Below, in pieces: positions 43,076-54,468 of a DNA stretch of 64,000 bases. This DNA is from Fallopia convolvulus (lineage: Eukaryota; Streptophyta; Magnoliopsida; Caryophyllales; Polygonaceae). The notes beneath the pieces were generated by a model. It had not been told where the DNA came from. It made no database searches and saw only the letters and a list, made by a program, of their open reading frames with translations. The position numbers and the translations under genes are program-made. Location of the stretch: NCBI GenBank assembly GCA_964016875.1, contig OZ024720.1, positions 40,701,106 to 40,765,105 of the forward strand. Reading direction: 5' to 3'. Positions within the stretch are counted from its first letter, which is position 1; every line of letters starts with the position of its first letter.

Positions 43076-44226
43076 CTAATCGGAGGATGTTAGAGGCCAA
43101 GTGACTCGGATTTCCTCATCCGGGTCATTTTTCTCATAGTATTTCTTCAAGATGTCTCCGTTGTTGTCTACTAGATCCACCGCTCCATGGGGATATATGT
43201 GGTGGACCACGAATGGCCCACTCCATCTTGATCTTAGTTTCCCTGGAAATAAGCGAAGTCTAGAGTTAAAGAGGAGTACCTTGTCGCCAACATCATAGGT
43301 TCTTGGCACCAACTTCTGTCATGCCACTTCTTGGTGCGCTCCTTGTAGATTTCGGCGTCCTCATATGCCCTTAGCCTCATCTCCTCTAGCTCTTGTAATT
43401 CCATGAACCTTTTTGCTTCGACCTTATCGAGATCCATGTTGAGCTCCTTGAGAGCTCATAATGCTTTATACTCTAACTCGATTGGCAAATGGAACGCCTT
43501 GCCATAAACTAGGTTGTAAGGAGTGGTGCATAGGGGTGTCTTGTACGCCGTTCTATATGCCCATAAAGCGTCATCAAGCTTGGATGACCAATCTTTCCTA
43601 GAGCGGGAGACCGTCTTCTCCAAAATGCTCATGATTTGATGAATTGAAACCTCCACTTGGCTGCTACTTTGGGGATGGTAGGGTGTTGCTACCCTATGTG
43701 ATACCCCATACTTGACCAAAAGAGCTTCAAAGCTCCTCTCTATGAAATGCGATCCACCATCACTAATGAGAACCCGTGGCACTCCAAACTTGGAAAAGAT
43801 GTTAGTTTTCATAAATTTGGCCACATTTTTAGCATCATTGTTTCTTGTAGCGATGGCTTCCACCCACTTAGAGACATAGTCAACCACCACTAGAATGTAT
43901 TTATAGGGGCCCGATGAAGGAAAAGGTCCCATGAAGTCTATGCCCCAAACGTCGAAAAGCTTGACCTCTAGGATCCAAGTGAGCGGGTTCTCATGTCTCC
44001 AAGTGATATTTCCGGAGCGTCGGCATTCATCACAAGACATCACGAACTTTTGTACGTCTTTAAAAAGTGTTGGCCAATAGAGACCACTTTGAAGAATCTT
44101 CGTCTTAGTTTTGAATCCTTTTGCATCGCCACCTGTGGGGAGAGTGTAACAATGACGGATCACAATCTCTATCTCCTCCTTTGGTACACAACGTTCGAAA
44201 ATATGATCACTTCCTTGTTTGAACAA
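43076..44226 (-). pseudogene. Integrase of C
   Basis: Open from 44226 to 43456: zinc domain (HCYTLPTGG ... CDECRRSGN), then the core with DVWGIDFMGPFP, LISDGGSHFI and a PYHPQSSSQVEVSIHQ block; the catalytic Asp residues are present. The C-terminal part (43437-43076) lies in other frames and includes YDVGDKVLLFNSRLRLFPGK and SRWSGPFVV, the usual gypsy integrase tail. No chromodomain. Confidence 0.85.
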
Positions 44227-44654
44227 GTAGGGATCATCCTAGTAATATATGCTTAACGTCGTGAAGGAACTTCTTCTTCTTTTGTAGGGACAAACCCTCG
44301 GGGATCACGCCTCCTGCAATGTAGTTAGCTCCGCAAACCAAGGGTTTTTGACCTTCTATAAGCATTGATAGAATGAAGAGAAGGAGATAAGGAAAGATCT
44401 GAATCGAAAGAAATTGAATGTGGTTGAGAAAACTTACCTGAAGGGGTCGTTACCGGACCTGGTAGGGTCGTTATCGACCATGTTACTTTAGTGATCACCT
44501 AGGTAACGATCTCCTCTGCCTCGGTAATGGGCTATCCTGCCTCGGTATTGGGCTCTTCCACTTCGGTACTGGTGTTTCCAGTGTGCTCCAGTCTTAGAAA
44601 AAGGTCGATAGCTCCCTTGATAATGCACTGTGCTCCCTCGTTCTGCATGAGATG

Positions 44655-45391
44655 CTAGTCTGGTCTGGAGTCATTGATTGGCACGGCGTTGCTAGACTCC
44701 GTGATGGGTTCTATTGGAAATCTGGATAAGTGATCGGCTACTAAGTTTTCTACTCCCTTCTCGTCTCTAATTTTATGGTCGAATTTCTGTAACAAGAGCA
44801 TCAATCGAAGTAGCATAGGTTTGGCATCCTTCTTAGCCATTAAGTGTCTAATGGCCTCATAGTCTAAATATAAAAAATCATTTTAGATCCAACTACATAG
44901 GAACGGAATTTCTCAAAGGCAAATACCACGGCAAGGAATTCCTTCTCTGTCGTGGTATACTTACTATACGCCTCATCAAGAATCTTACTTGCATAATAGA
45001 TGTCTTGGAGCTTCTTATCCTTCTATTGTCCTAGCACTGCGCCAACATCATAGTCGCTGGCATCACACATGATCTCGAAGGGAAGTGTCCAATCTGGGGA
45101 CTGCATGATAGGAGCGGAAACAAGGGCTTCTCTTAACCTGTGAAAAGCTTCAAGACATTTTGGAGACAGCTCAAACACTACATGTTTCATTAGTAGGTTA
45201 GTCAATGGTTTGGCTATCCTAAAAAAATCCTGAATAAAACATCTGTAGAAGCCTGAATGTCCTAGAAAACTTCTCACATCTTTTACAGAAGAAGGGGGAG
45301 GTAGTTTTTCAATAAGCTCAATTTTAGTTTTGTCTACCTTTATCCCTCTCTTAGAGACGAGATGTCTTAACACAATCCCTTCTTGGACCAT
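44655..45391 (-). pseudogene. RT C-terminus and RNase H of C
   Basis: 45391-45023 encodes the RT connection (HLVSKRGIKVDKTKIELI, VRSFLGHSGFYRCFIQDF) and the start of RNase H (CDASDYDVGAVLGQ). After frameshifts, 44840-44655 gives the end (NLVADHLSRFP). Between 44460 and 44640 a palindrome-rich stretch follows at 21-bp steps. Confidence 0.82.
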
Positions 45392-46130
45392 AAAATGACA
45401 CTTTTCCCAATTTAAAACAAGATTTGTTTCTTAACATCTTTTAAGAACACGAGTCAATTTAACAGGACATGCATCACATGAAGAACCATAAACAGAGAAA
45501 TCTGCCATAAAAACCTCTACTATATCCTCTATCATATCAGAGAAGATAGCCATCATGCATCTTTGTAAAGTTGTAGGGGCATTACAAAGCCCAAACGGCA
45601 TTCTTCTATATGCAAAAGTCCCATAGGGACAAGTAAAGGTTGTTTTCTCTTGATCATCAGGATGAATGGAAATCTACCAAAAACCGTTATAGCAATCTAA
45701 ATAACAAAAATAATCATGATGGGCTAAGCGTTCTAGAACTTGATCAATAAAAGGAAGTAGAAATGATCTTTTCGTGTAGCACTGTTCAACTTCCTATAAT
45801 CAATACACGTACATGGACCCTTTTTAGGGCCCACATGGACTGGACTCATCCATTGGCTGTCCGATATAGGAAAAATAATCCCTGCATCAAGTAGTTTTCA
45901 AATTTCCTTTTTGACCACATCTTTCATGTTAAGATTCAGTCTACATTGATGCTCTATGGTGGGTTTATGATTATCCTCCATGTAAATTCTATGCATGCAC
46001 AAGGAGGGTGATATGCCAGTTATGTCATAAAGGGAATATCCAATGGCTTTTCTATGGGTCCTAAGCACAGCAATCAATCTCTCTACTTCTTCATCATTTA
46101 ATTGAGCATTTATTATAACAAGGAAGGTAG
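45392..46130 (-). pseudogene. Reverse transcriptase of C with a lost catalytic Asp
   Basis: Pieces in several frames show gypsy RT motifs: SQWMSPVHVGPKKG, CIDYRKLN, YFCYLDCYNGF, FTCPYGTFAYRRMPFGLC, then EVFMADFSVYG. The usual FMDDFSVFG box reads M-A-D here (GCA at 45503-45505), so one of the two catalytic aspartates is replaced. Stops are also present. Confidence 0.78.
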
Positions 46131-46625
46131 AGTTAGGATTCTAGAAATTCATACCTAGGGGAGTCTAGAGGTGGCATGAACGTTGGAGTAGGCTCAGCTG
46201 GGATGAGGATGGGCTCTTCACATTCTGTCTTCAAGACCTCCTCAGGTAATTACATGCCAGAAGCCCTTTGTCTTCAGCCAGAAGGGTCGGTACCGACCTA
46301 GAGGGGGTTGGTAACGAGCCAGTAGAGTCGGGTATCGATTTAGAAGACACCATCCGCTCCTCGGTTCCTTCCATAAGCTTCAATAACGACCCATGGGGGT
46401 CAGTAACGATGTAGTAGGATCAAATTCTGCCCATCTTCTTCTCGAAAATGCCTCAAAAGCCAGTAGTCTCTCGATCGGGTCCCCACATTCAATGTAGTCG
46501 ATGTAAGTGTAAAGCATTTTGACCTCGGCTGCGTTGGTCTCCTTCATGGTGGGATTAAAGCGGAAATCCACCACCTCGTCCCTGATCTCAAAAGTTAGGA
46601 ATCCCTTCCTAACATCAATTATGGC

Positions 46626-47204
46626 TCAACTCGTGGCTAGGAATGGCATACCAAGAATGATAGGCACCATCGGATCTTTAGGCATGTCCATCACGATAAA
46701 ATCATTCGGAATAAAAAATTCCCCTACTTGCACTAGGAAATCATCAAACACCCCTGTAGGCTTGACACAGGATCCATCCGCCTTGTCTAACTTCATGTTG
46801 ACATGTTCCAACGGTCCCATATTGGCCTTATACCAAATAGAGAGCGGTAGAAGGCTTGCGCTAGAACCTAAGTCACACAAAGCTTTGAAACGATGAGCTA
46901 CAATTCCAATTGTAATAGCGAACTTACCTGGGTCGCCTAGCTTTTCGGGGAGCTCCAAGGATCGGACCACATTAGTCAGTTTTGACATAGACCTCTTCCT
47001 GCTCAAGATTTCTTTCAAGAATTTTGTGTAAGTCGGCATTTCGCTTAGGGTCTCAGTATATGGAATAGAAATGTTTAAGCCTTGAAGAACCTTTACAAAA
47101 TGCCTAAACTTCCCTTCTGTAGATTCCTTAGACTTCTTAGAGGAGAAGGGAAGAGTCTTCGTTGGACTTGAAACCAATACGGGCTCGAGTCGTGGTGTTA
47201 CCAA
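46626..47204 (-). pseudogene. Aspartic protease region of C
   Basis: Open stretch with CDLGSSASLLPLSIW and PIILGMPFLATS, parallel to the D protease. It is preceded by a linker with VVNDP and by other pieces out of frame. Between 46130 and 46600 the link to RT is degenerate. Confidence 0.8.
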
Positions 47205-47221
47205 ATTGACAAGGGAGTCGG

Positions 47222-48781
47222 TCAGTGCTGGAGAAGGGTAGGTACCGACCCTAGGGGGTCATTAACGACCTTGTTACTAAGAGAAGGGGTCAGTTGAGAA
47301 GACTTACCTGGGATAAAAGGGTCATTATCAACCTTGGGGGTCGGTAATGATGTCAATTGGGATGTCATCTTCATTGTTGTGCTCTTGTTCCTTGGTCTCG
47401 GCACAATCAGACAACTTCTTTCAACTTCTAAGGTGCATTACTGCAATTTGTCCTTTAGGGTTTTCCTCGGGAAGGTTTGGAAGTTGCCCTTGAGGTCGGG
47501 GAATTTGTGTAACAAGTTGGCCTAATTGGGAATTAACGCTCTTCTTCCATGTCTCTAGCTCTCCCAACAGTGCCTGTACACCTTTCATCTGATTATTAAG
47601 GTTGGCACGCACTCCATTAATTCCGCATGGATGCCTTGCACCCAAGATGGAGGCTCTTGATAACCCGGAGGCCTATAAGGGGCGGGCTTTCTTTATTGTT
47701 GGTGGAGGGGCATGGCCTTGACCTTGATTGTAATTCCCCCAAGCGGGATAGTTGTTGTTCCTAACATAGTTGTTGCGCTGATTTTGATATTGACCTCTCA
47801 TGTAATTAGTTTCAGCATAAGTCTCAATGGCTCTTACCTGCTCAATGTTAGTGCAAGCAGAAGTACTATGGGATTGAGAGCCACATTCTTGACAATGTTG
47901 AGAGGTTTTAAGGAAACTTACATGTTTCTTAAGCCTGTTGATTTCATCTTGCATGAATTAGGCATTCACATCTGGATTTGTATCCGTATTTGGATTGTAC
48001 AACTTCCTTTGGGACTGATGGGCTTGCTATGTGCCATACATTGCAGCATAGTTGGTGAGTTTATCTAGCAACGCCCACGCAACATCGGGCTCCATCGCAA
48101 TAAAGCCGCAATCTATGCAGGCTGATGCGATCTTTTTTTTTGCAGCATTAATCCCTTGAAAGTAGATCTCCTGGAGCACATAAGGTGGTTGCCCATGGGT
48201 AGGGCATTGTCGAAGCAAGTCCTTGAATCTTTCCCAAGTTTCAACTAACGTCTCATTAGGCAACTGGTGATAGGAGGTGATTCGCTTCCTGAGCTCCATA
48301 GTCTTAGCATGCGGGAAGAACTTTGTCATAAACAAGTCATGCAAAGTCTTCCAAGTCCTGATCAACCTAGGAGGTAGGCTTTCTAACCAACTCAGGGCCT
48401 ATCCTACAAGAGACCCCTTGAAGGCATTCAACAAAACATATTCAAGAGAGACACTGTCAGCAGAAATAGTGTCATAGAAGTCAGTAAAGTTCTTAATATG
48501 TTCCATTGGGCACTCAGTAGGTTTTCCCTCAAATTGAGACCATTTGATCAAGGATAAAGTGAGACAATATAAAAATTCTTCTCAATCTCAGGAAGTATGA
48601 TTGCCGATTCCGACACCCTCAATTCTGGGTGCATATATTGTTTGGCATTCCCCGAGATGGCATTCAGTTGTTCCTTTAATCGAGTAGCATTGTCTCGTTC
48701 ACGATCTCTATCAGCTTGTAGCCGCTCCATCTGAGCTGGGAGTCCGGCCATCTATTCAGCCATTTCTTCAAGAGTCGCCAT
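47222..48781 (-). pseudogene. gag: Gag of C, frameshifted
   Basis: Start ATG at 48781 (MATLEEMAE). The N-terminal coiled coil, the gag core (LPNETLVETWERFKDLL; 48365-48027), the CCHC knuckle (CQECGSQSHSTSAC; 47954-47673) and the linker (47645-47421) lie in separate frames. About the same length as D Gag. Confidence 0.82.
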
Positions 48782-48974
48782 TGCTTGGTTCTCTCTTCTT
48801 CTGCGATGAAAAGTACGCTCAAACTCAGAATAGTATAAAGGAGTTTTAAAAGCAAGCTCGCATCTTCCCGTTTGCACAAAACTGAGAACACAAAAAAATG
48901 CAAATGAATGAAAAACAAAAACAGGGTCGGGCTATTCCCAAACCCACAAAGCAACTAAACACAGCGCTATCGCT

Positions 48975-48992
48975 TCCCCGTCAACGACGCCA
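48975..48992 (-). other. Primer-binding site of C (decayed tRNA-Asp type)
   Basis: TCCCCGTCAACGACGCCA, two changes from the D1 site. Confidence 0.8.
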
Positions 48993-48995
48993 ATT

Positions 48996-49893
48996 TGTTG
49001 AGAGGTTTTACTTGACAAAAAATAAATTTATAGTCAATACCCCGCTGTGTATAGCAGAGTCAGGTTCTTGCACGGGAAGTGAAGTCTATGCTTAGTCACC
49101 AATCTAAAACGCAAAGAAATAGCAAACAGAAGCAAAACAAAGCAAACAAACACACTAAAAGGGATCGCTACCGACCTTGTCTGGGTCGGTAACGAGGTAA
49201 ACAACTAGACGAAAAGCTAAGAAAAACAACAAGACAAGCAGGCTCGGTACTGAGGTGTTGCAGGTCGGTAACGAGGCTATTGGGTTTTTAAGTTTTTTCA
49301 CAAGCGAGAGAAAAATCTAGGATTAAGGGTCTTTCACAACATAGTCATGCAATCTAAACAATATGAATCATAAAAATCATGCCTTTAAACACAAGTAATC
49401 AACTTTTGTTGAACAAACAAGGAAATCAATCAACTTTCATAAATCAATTTACTTTATCTACTGTCTTGATCTAAAGTTCTCAACTTTCGTTTCAAAGTTT
49501 ATCTCGATTATACTTCACAACTTTATCTTTCTATCAAGTCATAAACATGAATTACTTCAACTTTCGTCAAAGCATATGCACAAACAAGTAGAAGAATAGA
49601 TAAAAGGCAATCAATTCATTCAATCATATCATCTTTCATGCACAACTATGTTGGGTTTTAACCCCAACCCTAGAATAAGAGAACTACTCACTCATGGTTA
49701 AGAAAAAACAAACAAAACAATTGAAAGAAAACATAACTTGAATTAAACTAAAATCTTGCTTGAATTCAAAACACAAACAAGTCTTCAACACCAACTTAGA
49801 ACACAAGAAATCTCTAACAATTCTCTTTTTTGTGCCCCAAGCAATAACTTGTCTTCAATCCTGAAAAACCGTCCGTCCAAAATTTAAACTAGG

Positions 49894-49949
<56 letters not shown>

Positions 49950-50476
49950 CCTAAAACTTGTCTAAACAGGGTATTTTTACTAAAACATCTATCTAAAAAG
50001 TTTCCTTAAAGATAAAAACTTGTAAATATAAAAGATCTTGAAATATCTTCATTAAATGCACAAAGTCGGTCACATCCTACCGACACAGGGACCTCAGTAC
50101 CGACCCCATTAGGGTCTGTAGGACTCTGGAATTCTCTTTTGAAAGCCTCGGTACAAACCCATGGAAGGTCGATAACGAGCTTGGGTTGAACTTGATTTCT
50201 TGCTTATTCTTCACTCTTCCTCGGACTTCTTGGGGATTTTCTTGCAATACCTTCTTCTCTTGTCCGTTGGCATGCTCCTCTCCTTCAATATCCTCAAATG
50301 CTTCCAAATCCGCCTCAAAAACTACATAAAAACACAAAACTAGCATAGTTTCCATACTTTTCACAATATATGTAATCTAAACCAAAAGACACACAACTCT
50401 CACAAAAACACATCTAAAAAAGACCGAAAAGCCTTGAAAGACACACTTAAGAGAAAGCTAAAAAACATGGACATCA
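48996..50476 (-). repeat. 5' LTR of C
   Basis: TGTTGAGAGG ... GGACATCA, 1481 bp; longer than the other LTR partly because a (GA)n tract grew to about 39 nt (49898-49936) and extra sequence lies nearby. Palindrome pairs at 49165/49186, 49244/49265, 50094/50115 and 50148/50169. Confidence 0.85.
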
Positions 50477-50481
50477 GCAAT
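50477..50481 (+). repeat. Target duplication of C, right (GCAAT)
   Basis: Matches 37508-37512. Confidence 0.88.
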
Positions 50482-50634
50482 ACATGGTAAAGTCAGCTAC
50501 ATTGCTCACCTCAGTATAGATCTAGCGGAACAAGACATTCTATTCTAACCTAAGAATGCCATGGTATTTAGGCCTCTAGATCGGTCAATGACATTATCTT
50601 AGTCGTATTTAACCTAAGAATAATATTATGACAC

Positions 50635-50688
50635 ACTAAGATAATGTCTTGTTCCGCTAGATCTAGCGGAACAAGACATTATCTTAGT
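50635..50688. repeat. 54-bp perfect palindrome
   Basis: Two 27-bp arms with no spacer, centred on CTAGATCTAG (50657-50666). The right half-motif TCTAGCGGAACAAGACATT also occurs at 50521-50539, and ACATTATCTTAGTCGT occurs at 50591-50606 and 50676-50691. Confidence 0.9.
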
Positions 50689-50867
50689 CGTTTATTCGTA
50701 ACTGGAGCAACCCCCGAGAAGATTCGGTCAATGGAAAAGAGGGATTTGGACTTCTCGAATTCCCATCTATGATGTACTATTCCACAATAGAATATTCTCA
50801 TCTTACGTTACAATTCTATTGGGAAAAGTTTATTTCGGTATTACGAATGGGTAAACCGAAAGAATTT

Positions 50868-50990
50868 CAGGCCTCTTTCATCCAGGGTATTTAGGCCTCT
50901 TTCATCATGAGTGTGCAGGCCTCTTTCATCTTGAGTGTTCAAGTCTCTTTCATCCTGAGCCTAAGGATACTGGGCATCTTTCATCTCGAG
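50868..50990 (+). repeat. Imperfect 24-25-bp tandem repeat
   Basis: Units of the type AGGCCTCTTTCATC + gag-tg-tt, four or five copies with growing divergence. Confidence 0.75.
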
Positions 50991-52277
50991 TATATAGGTC
51001 TCTTATATCCTAAATAAAATAGTTATCGAGCTAGTTCTAGATGTCCTTATGCTATTTCATGCATGGTCTCAAATGAGACACTTAAACACATAAGGCCATA
51101 CAACATCGGTCCTAAAGTCCAGTGCTAGAGTAATGCGAAACAATAATAAGAATAACGAGATCATTGTTTCTAAGCGATAAATAAACTTAGGTTTTTTTAT
51201 TTGAACAAACAAGTCATTTTCAAACAAGCATGAATATTAAACGGAGTATAAATCCACATTTAATAAAAGAGAATGGCAAGAGGTCCATCCACTTGTCGTA
51301 CGATACGGGTAGAACTCCTGCGAAGCCGTAAGATCGCGAACGAAGAGCTTCTCGAGAGATAGACCTAATCCGGGGTTCACATTATAGAAACGAAATATTA
51401 AACTCCATTATTTCATTTCCATGTTAACTTATTAGAACGGCTACTAGGCCTCCTTTTCTACCAAATAAAACTTATTAGAATAACCCCTTTTTATTAAAGG
51501 GAGTTAAATTATACTATTATTTTTGCATAGAAATAATTCAAACATGCCTAATAATATTATTCCATTAATTATCATGTTAGAAGATTATTTATAATTTATT
51601 TAGAATTATAAATATCTTAAGTGGAAATGCTAGAATTATTTTTCATAAATTTATTTTATAAAGTCTAAGAATAGATTTTATGTAAATATTCAAATTAGTT
51701 ATGATTTATAATAAGATAATTTTTAATAAAATAGTATATAATTAAACGAGGGTTGAAATTATACCAACACGACAGAACGAGACTTGGGTTGGCGTAAGTT
51801 GGGCTGGACGAACAAATGGGCCGAAAATGCTTATCTCCCAAATAAGCAAGTTGTTGGAAAGTCCAAGAGAGGAGGAATGGGCCTGCTTGCTTTGTGGAAA
51901 CTCGGCCCAGACAGCAAAGCTTCAGTCCAATTGGAGGTTAGGCCCAAGGAGCAACAATCAGCCCACTCCTTTGCTTCTTTTGTCTTTCTTCATATATCCT
52001 GAAACAGCGACAACAACAACGATCGGTAGGCGAACGACTGCGGCGAGGAGGCGCAAGGCGGTGAGGCTCATGGGCGGTCGGTGACTGAGCGATGACGGAA
52101 GCAGTGGTGTGCAAGTGGTCGGACAAGAGAAAAAGGGCCGAAGAAGTGGGTTTGCAAATATGAACATTTTAGTTTCGGTTTGAAAAGAAATGGGGAAAAC
52201 TTTGGCTTGTTATTTTCTGAAAGGAGAACGAGATTTCAGAGGAGATTGTGTGGCTCCTCTTCTCCAATCCTTGCTCC

Positions 52278-52285
52278 CTTAAATA
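52278..52285 (-). promoter_or_regulatory. Possible TATA box in the E LTR
   Basis: TATTTAAG on the minus strand in the middle of the LTR; no further support. Confidence 0.3.
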
Positions 52286-52530
52286 GCCCAAAAAGGCTCT
52301 TAGGGTTGAAGAAAATCAAACTAGGCCAATGGCCTAAGGTGTTGGGAAGGTGAGAAAAATGGGGGAGAAAGGTGGATAGGATGGGGCGTGCAGCGGCAGT
52401 GCAGGGCTTACACCGGCGACAGACCGGCGGTTCAAGCTCTCGAACCGGTCAGTGGACGAAACTAGTGGACATTAGGGGGAATAGACAAAACGAGTGGTTT
52501 AAGATTAATTAGGAGAGTTAGAAGGTAGAG

Positions 52531-52610
52531 CAAATCAGTTTGGCATAGTGGTCGGGGATGGAACATATGGGAAGTTTGGAGCGAGAGGTCTCGGGTTCAA
52601 ACTTGACTTT
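52531..52610 (+). repeat. tRNA-like SINE head
   Basis: A-box-like TGGCATAGTGG (52541-52551) and B-box-like GGTTCAAAC (52594-52602), 42 bp apart, followed by a short T run. This is a Pol III internal promoter arrangement. It does not fold as a full tRNA as far as I can see, so a SINE remnant is more likely than a tRNA gene. Confidence 0.5.
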
Positions 52611-52794
52611 TTCTCTTCCACATATTAATTTTTGTGTTATCCTATTCCCCAATTTCCACTATTTTACCACAAACAAGGCATTAGGGAATTTTATTAAAAT
52701 TTTAACATCAAAAGTTATTCATTTAAGAATTTATTATTTGTAAGGAGAGAACAACTAATGTCATAATATATTACCAAAATTAGCGGTTATTACA

Positions 52795-52812
52795 ACAGTA
52801 CCCCCTTAAAAA
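52795..52812 (-). other. Purine tract next to the E LTR
   Basis: The minus strand TTTTTAAGGGGGTACTGT runs into TGTAATAACC, a polypurine tract followed by an LTR start. Confidence 0.55.
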
Positions 52813-54468
52813 TAGTTTTGCCCCCGAAACGATGACAAAAACTAGGGCAGTAACAAAAGAGTACGATTACATTTAGGAATCGTCTTTGATGCTTAGAAGG
52901 AAACAAAAGTCCTAGTACCCCCTTAAAAAAACGTTTCACCATATCCTTTAATGAAAATGCATCGTTTCTCAAAATGAACATTCCTTTCGAAGAACTCGAA
53001 TAACACTAATTAGGTCATAGCAAGGTCCTCATGACTAACTCGGGTTCGAGAAGAATCGTACCACTCTATGTCATCGACTGTATAACAATTCTTTGCTTTA
53101 GATAAGGTTTGGAAAAGACAAAAGGAGTGGATACATAGTTAGAAATGTGCCCTTTTTGGTTAAGGAGTTATTACATTAGTAAGTCGCGGAAAAGTTTCTA
53201 CATCCGAAACTGATGTGGTTTACATGAACCTATGCAAGAGATTTCATTTTCTTAAAATCCGATTCCAAACACTAGCGGTAATGCGGTGGGAACCATATCG
53301 GGGAGTAAATGCACTTTCTTTTCCACGAAGAGAAATACATTCTCATTGATCATAGTATCCACATAGGGGTCTTGGTTAGTCGAGTGGTTTCGCAAACCAG
53401 CTCGGGCCCAACATGTGGGAAATCATGTGCTACCTTTCCTAGGTATCACAATATTGAATTGCTTATAGAATAATCATCTTGGCTCACATGAGCATCAAAG
53501 GGTCACAAAAATACGAGCAAGGACTTGACTAACACATTCTATATATCAAGAACAAGTCATTGTTGTTGAATTCTTTTAAGATGAATCTTAATGTTGAATT
53601 CTATATGGAATTAACATTCGAATATGTGGGTGCCATATCTTGAAAAGGAGGATTCAAGTTCCGAACTTCTAACGAAGTTATTAACAAAATGAGTGATGGT
53701 TATATTATAGGAGAAGGTATAACCATCTTCAAGATATCTTACCCTAACATAGTAACAAATGAGAAGTGGTTCGCAAACATTTTCGTAGCAAGAGTTGTTA
53801 CTCTTATACGAAGGTAGATTTTCATAACTAAGGTTGGATTTGAAGAACTAAGTGGTTTCATTTCACCAATGTGATCAGTATAGGAGAAACTACCTCCAAA
53901 CATAGTCCCTTAAAATATAGCTTCACATGAATAAGACATGGAGTACCATCTCAACCACGTGATCAAGATCGGAGATAGAAGTCCATTCTTATTCACCACC
54001 ATGAATCTATATTAAAAAAAATTGATTTTTAAACCTTATGACTTATTTTGGAATGAAAAGAATAAGGTAAGAAGTTCTTCACAACGATGAACATGTCGTA
54101 GAGTTAAGTCACACATTGGCTCGAAACACTAGCACATTTTTTTCTCTTTGGTTTGAAACACAAGGTTATGATATGGTAATCCAAAATCATACATCAACCC
54201 TGATACATTCTTATGAGAAGAATGATCAATTACATGGTTGCGTTTTCTCTCTACGAATGTCTACAAAAGAGTTTTGAAAGAGCAGAAATTAAACCTAGAT
54301 CACGGGAATACTCGATTCACCCTTTTCATATATTATAGAAGGAATATTTGTTATAGAGGAATTGAGAACGTCCAAAAGCTGCATCTTGTAGGGTGTTTAC
54401 CTTTGGCTTCATGATGCAATCCGTGCTCTACTTTTGTTTTGCATGGCAATAGATCTTCCTGTCTCGAT
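52813..54468 (-). other. Internal region of E without pol
   Basis: About 1.65 kb where protease, RT and integrase would be expected. I see no domain in any frame, only AT-rich sequence. Confidence 0.5.

Larger units (their letters stand above)
37513..50476 (-). mobile_element. Element C: complete, decayed Athila-like Ty3/gypsy element
   Basis: 12,964 bp on the minus strand: 5' LTR (50476-48996), tRNA-Asp-type primer site, gag, protease, RT, RNase H, integrase, conserved hairpin, spacer, accessory ORF, 3' UTR, polypurine tract, 3' LTR. Perfect 5-bp target duplication. Every coding part has frameshifts or stops. It is the pol-bearing relative of the pol-less copies D1 and D2. Confidence 0.9.

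Noticed and set aside
50482..50870. Organelle DNA insertion near the palindrome
   Set aside because: No plastid or mitochondrial gene or known operon segment recognised.
52531..52610. Functional tRNA gene
   Set aside because: Only A- and B-box-like motifs; no convincing acceptor or anticodon stem.
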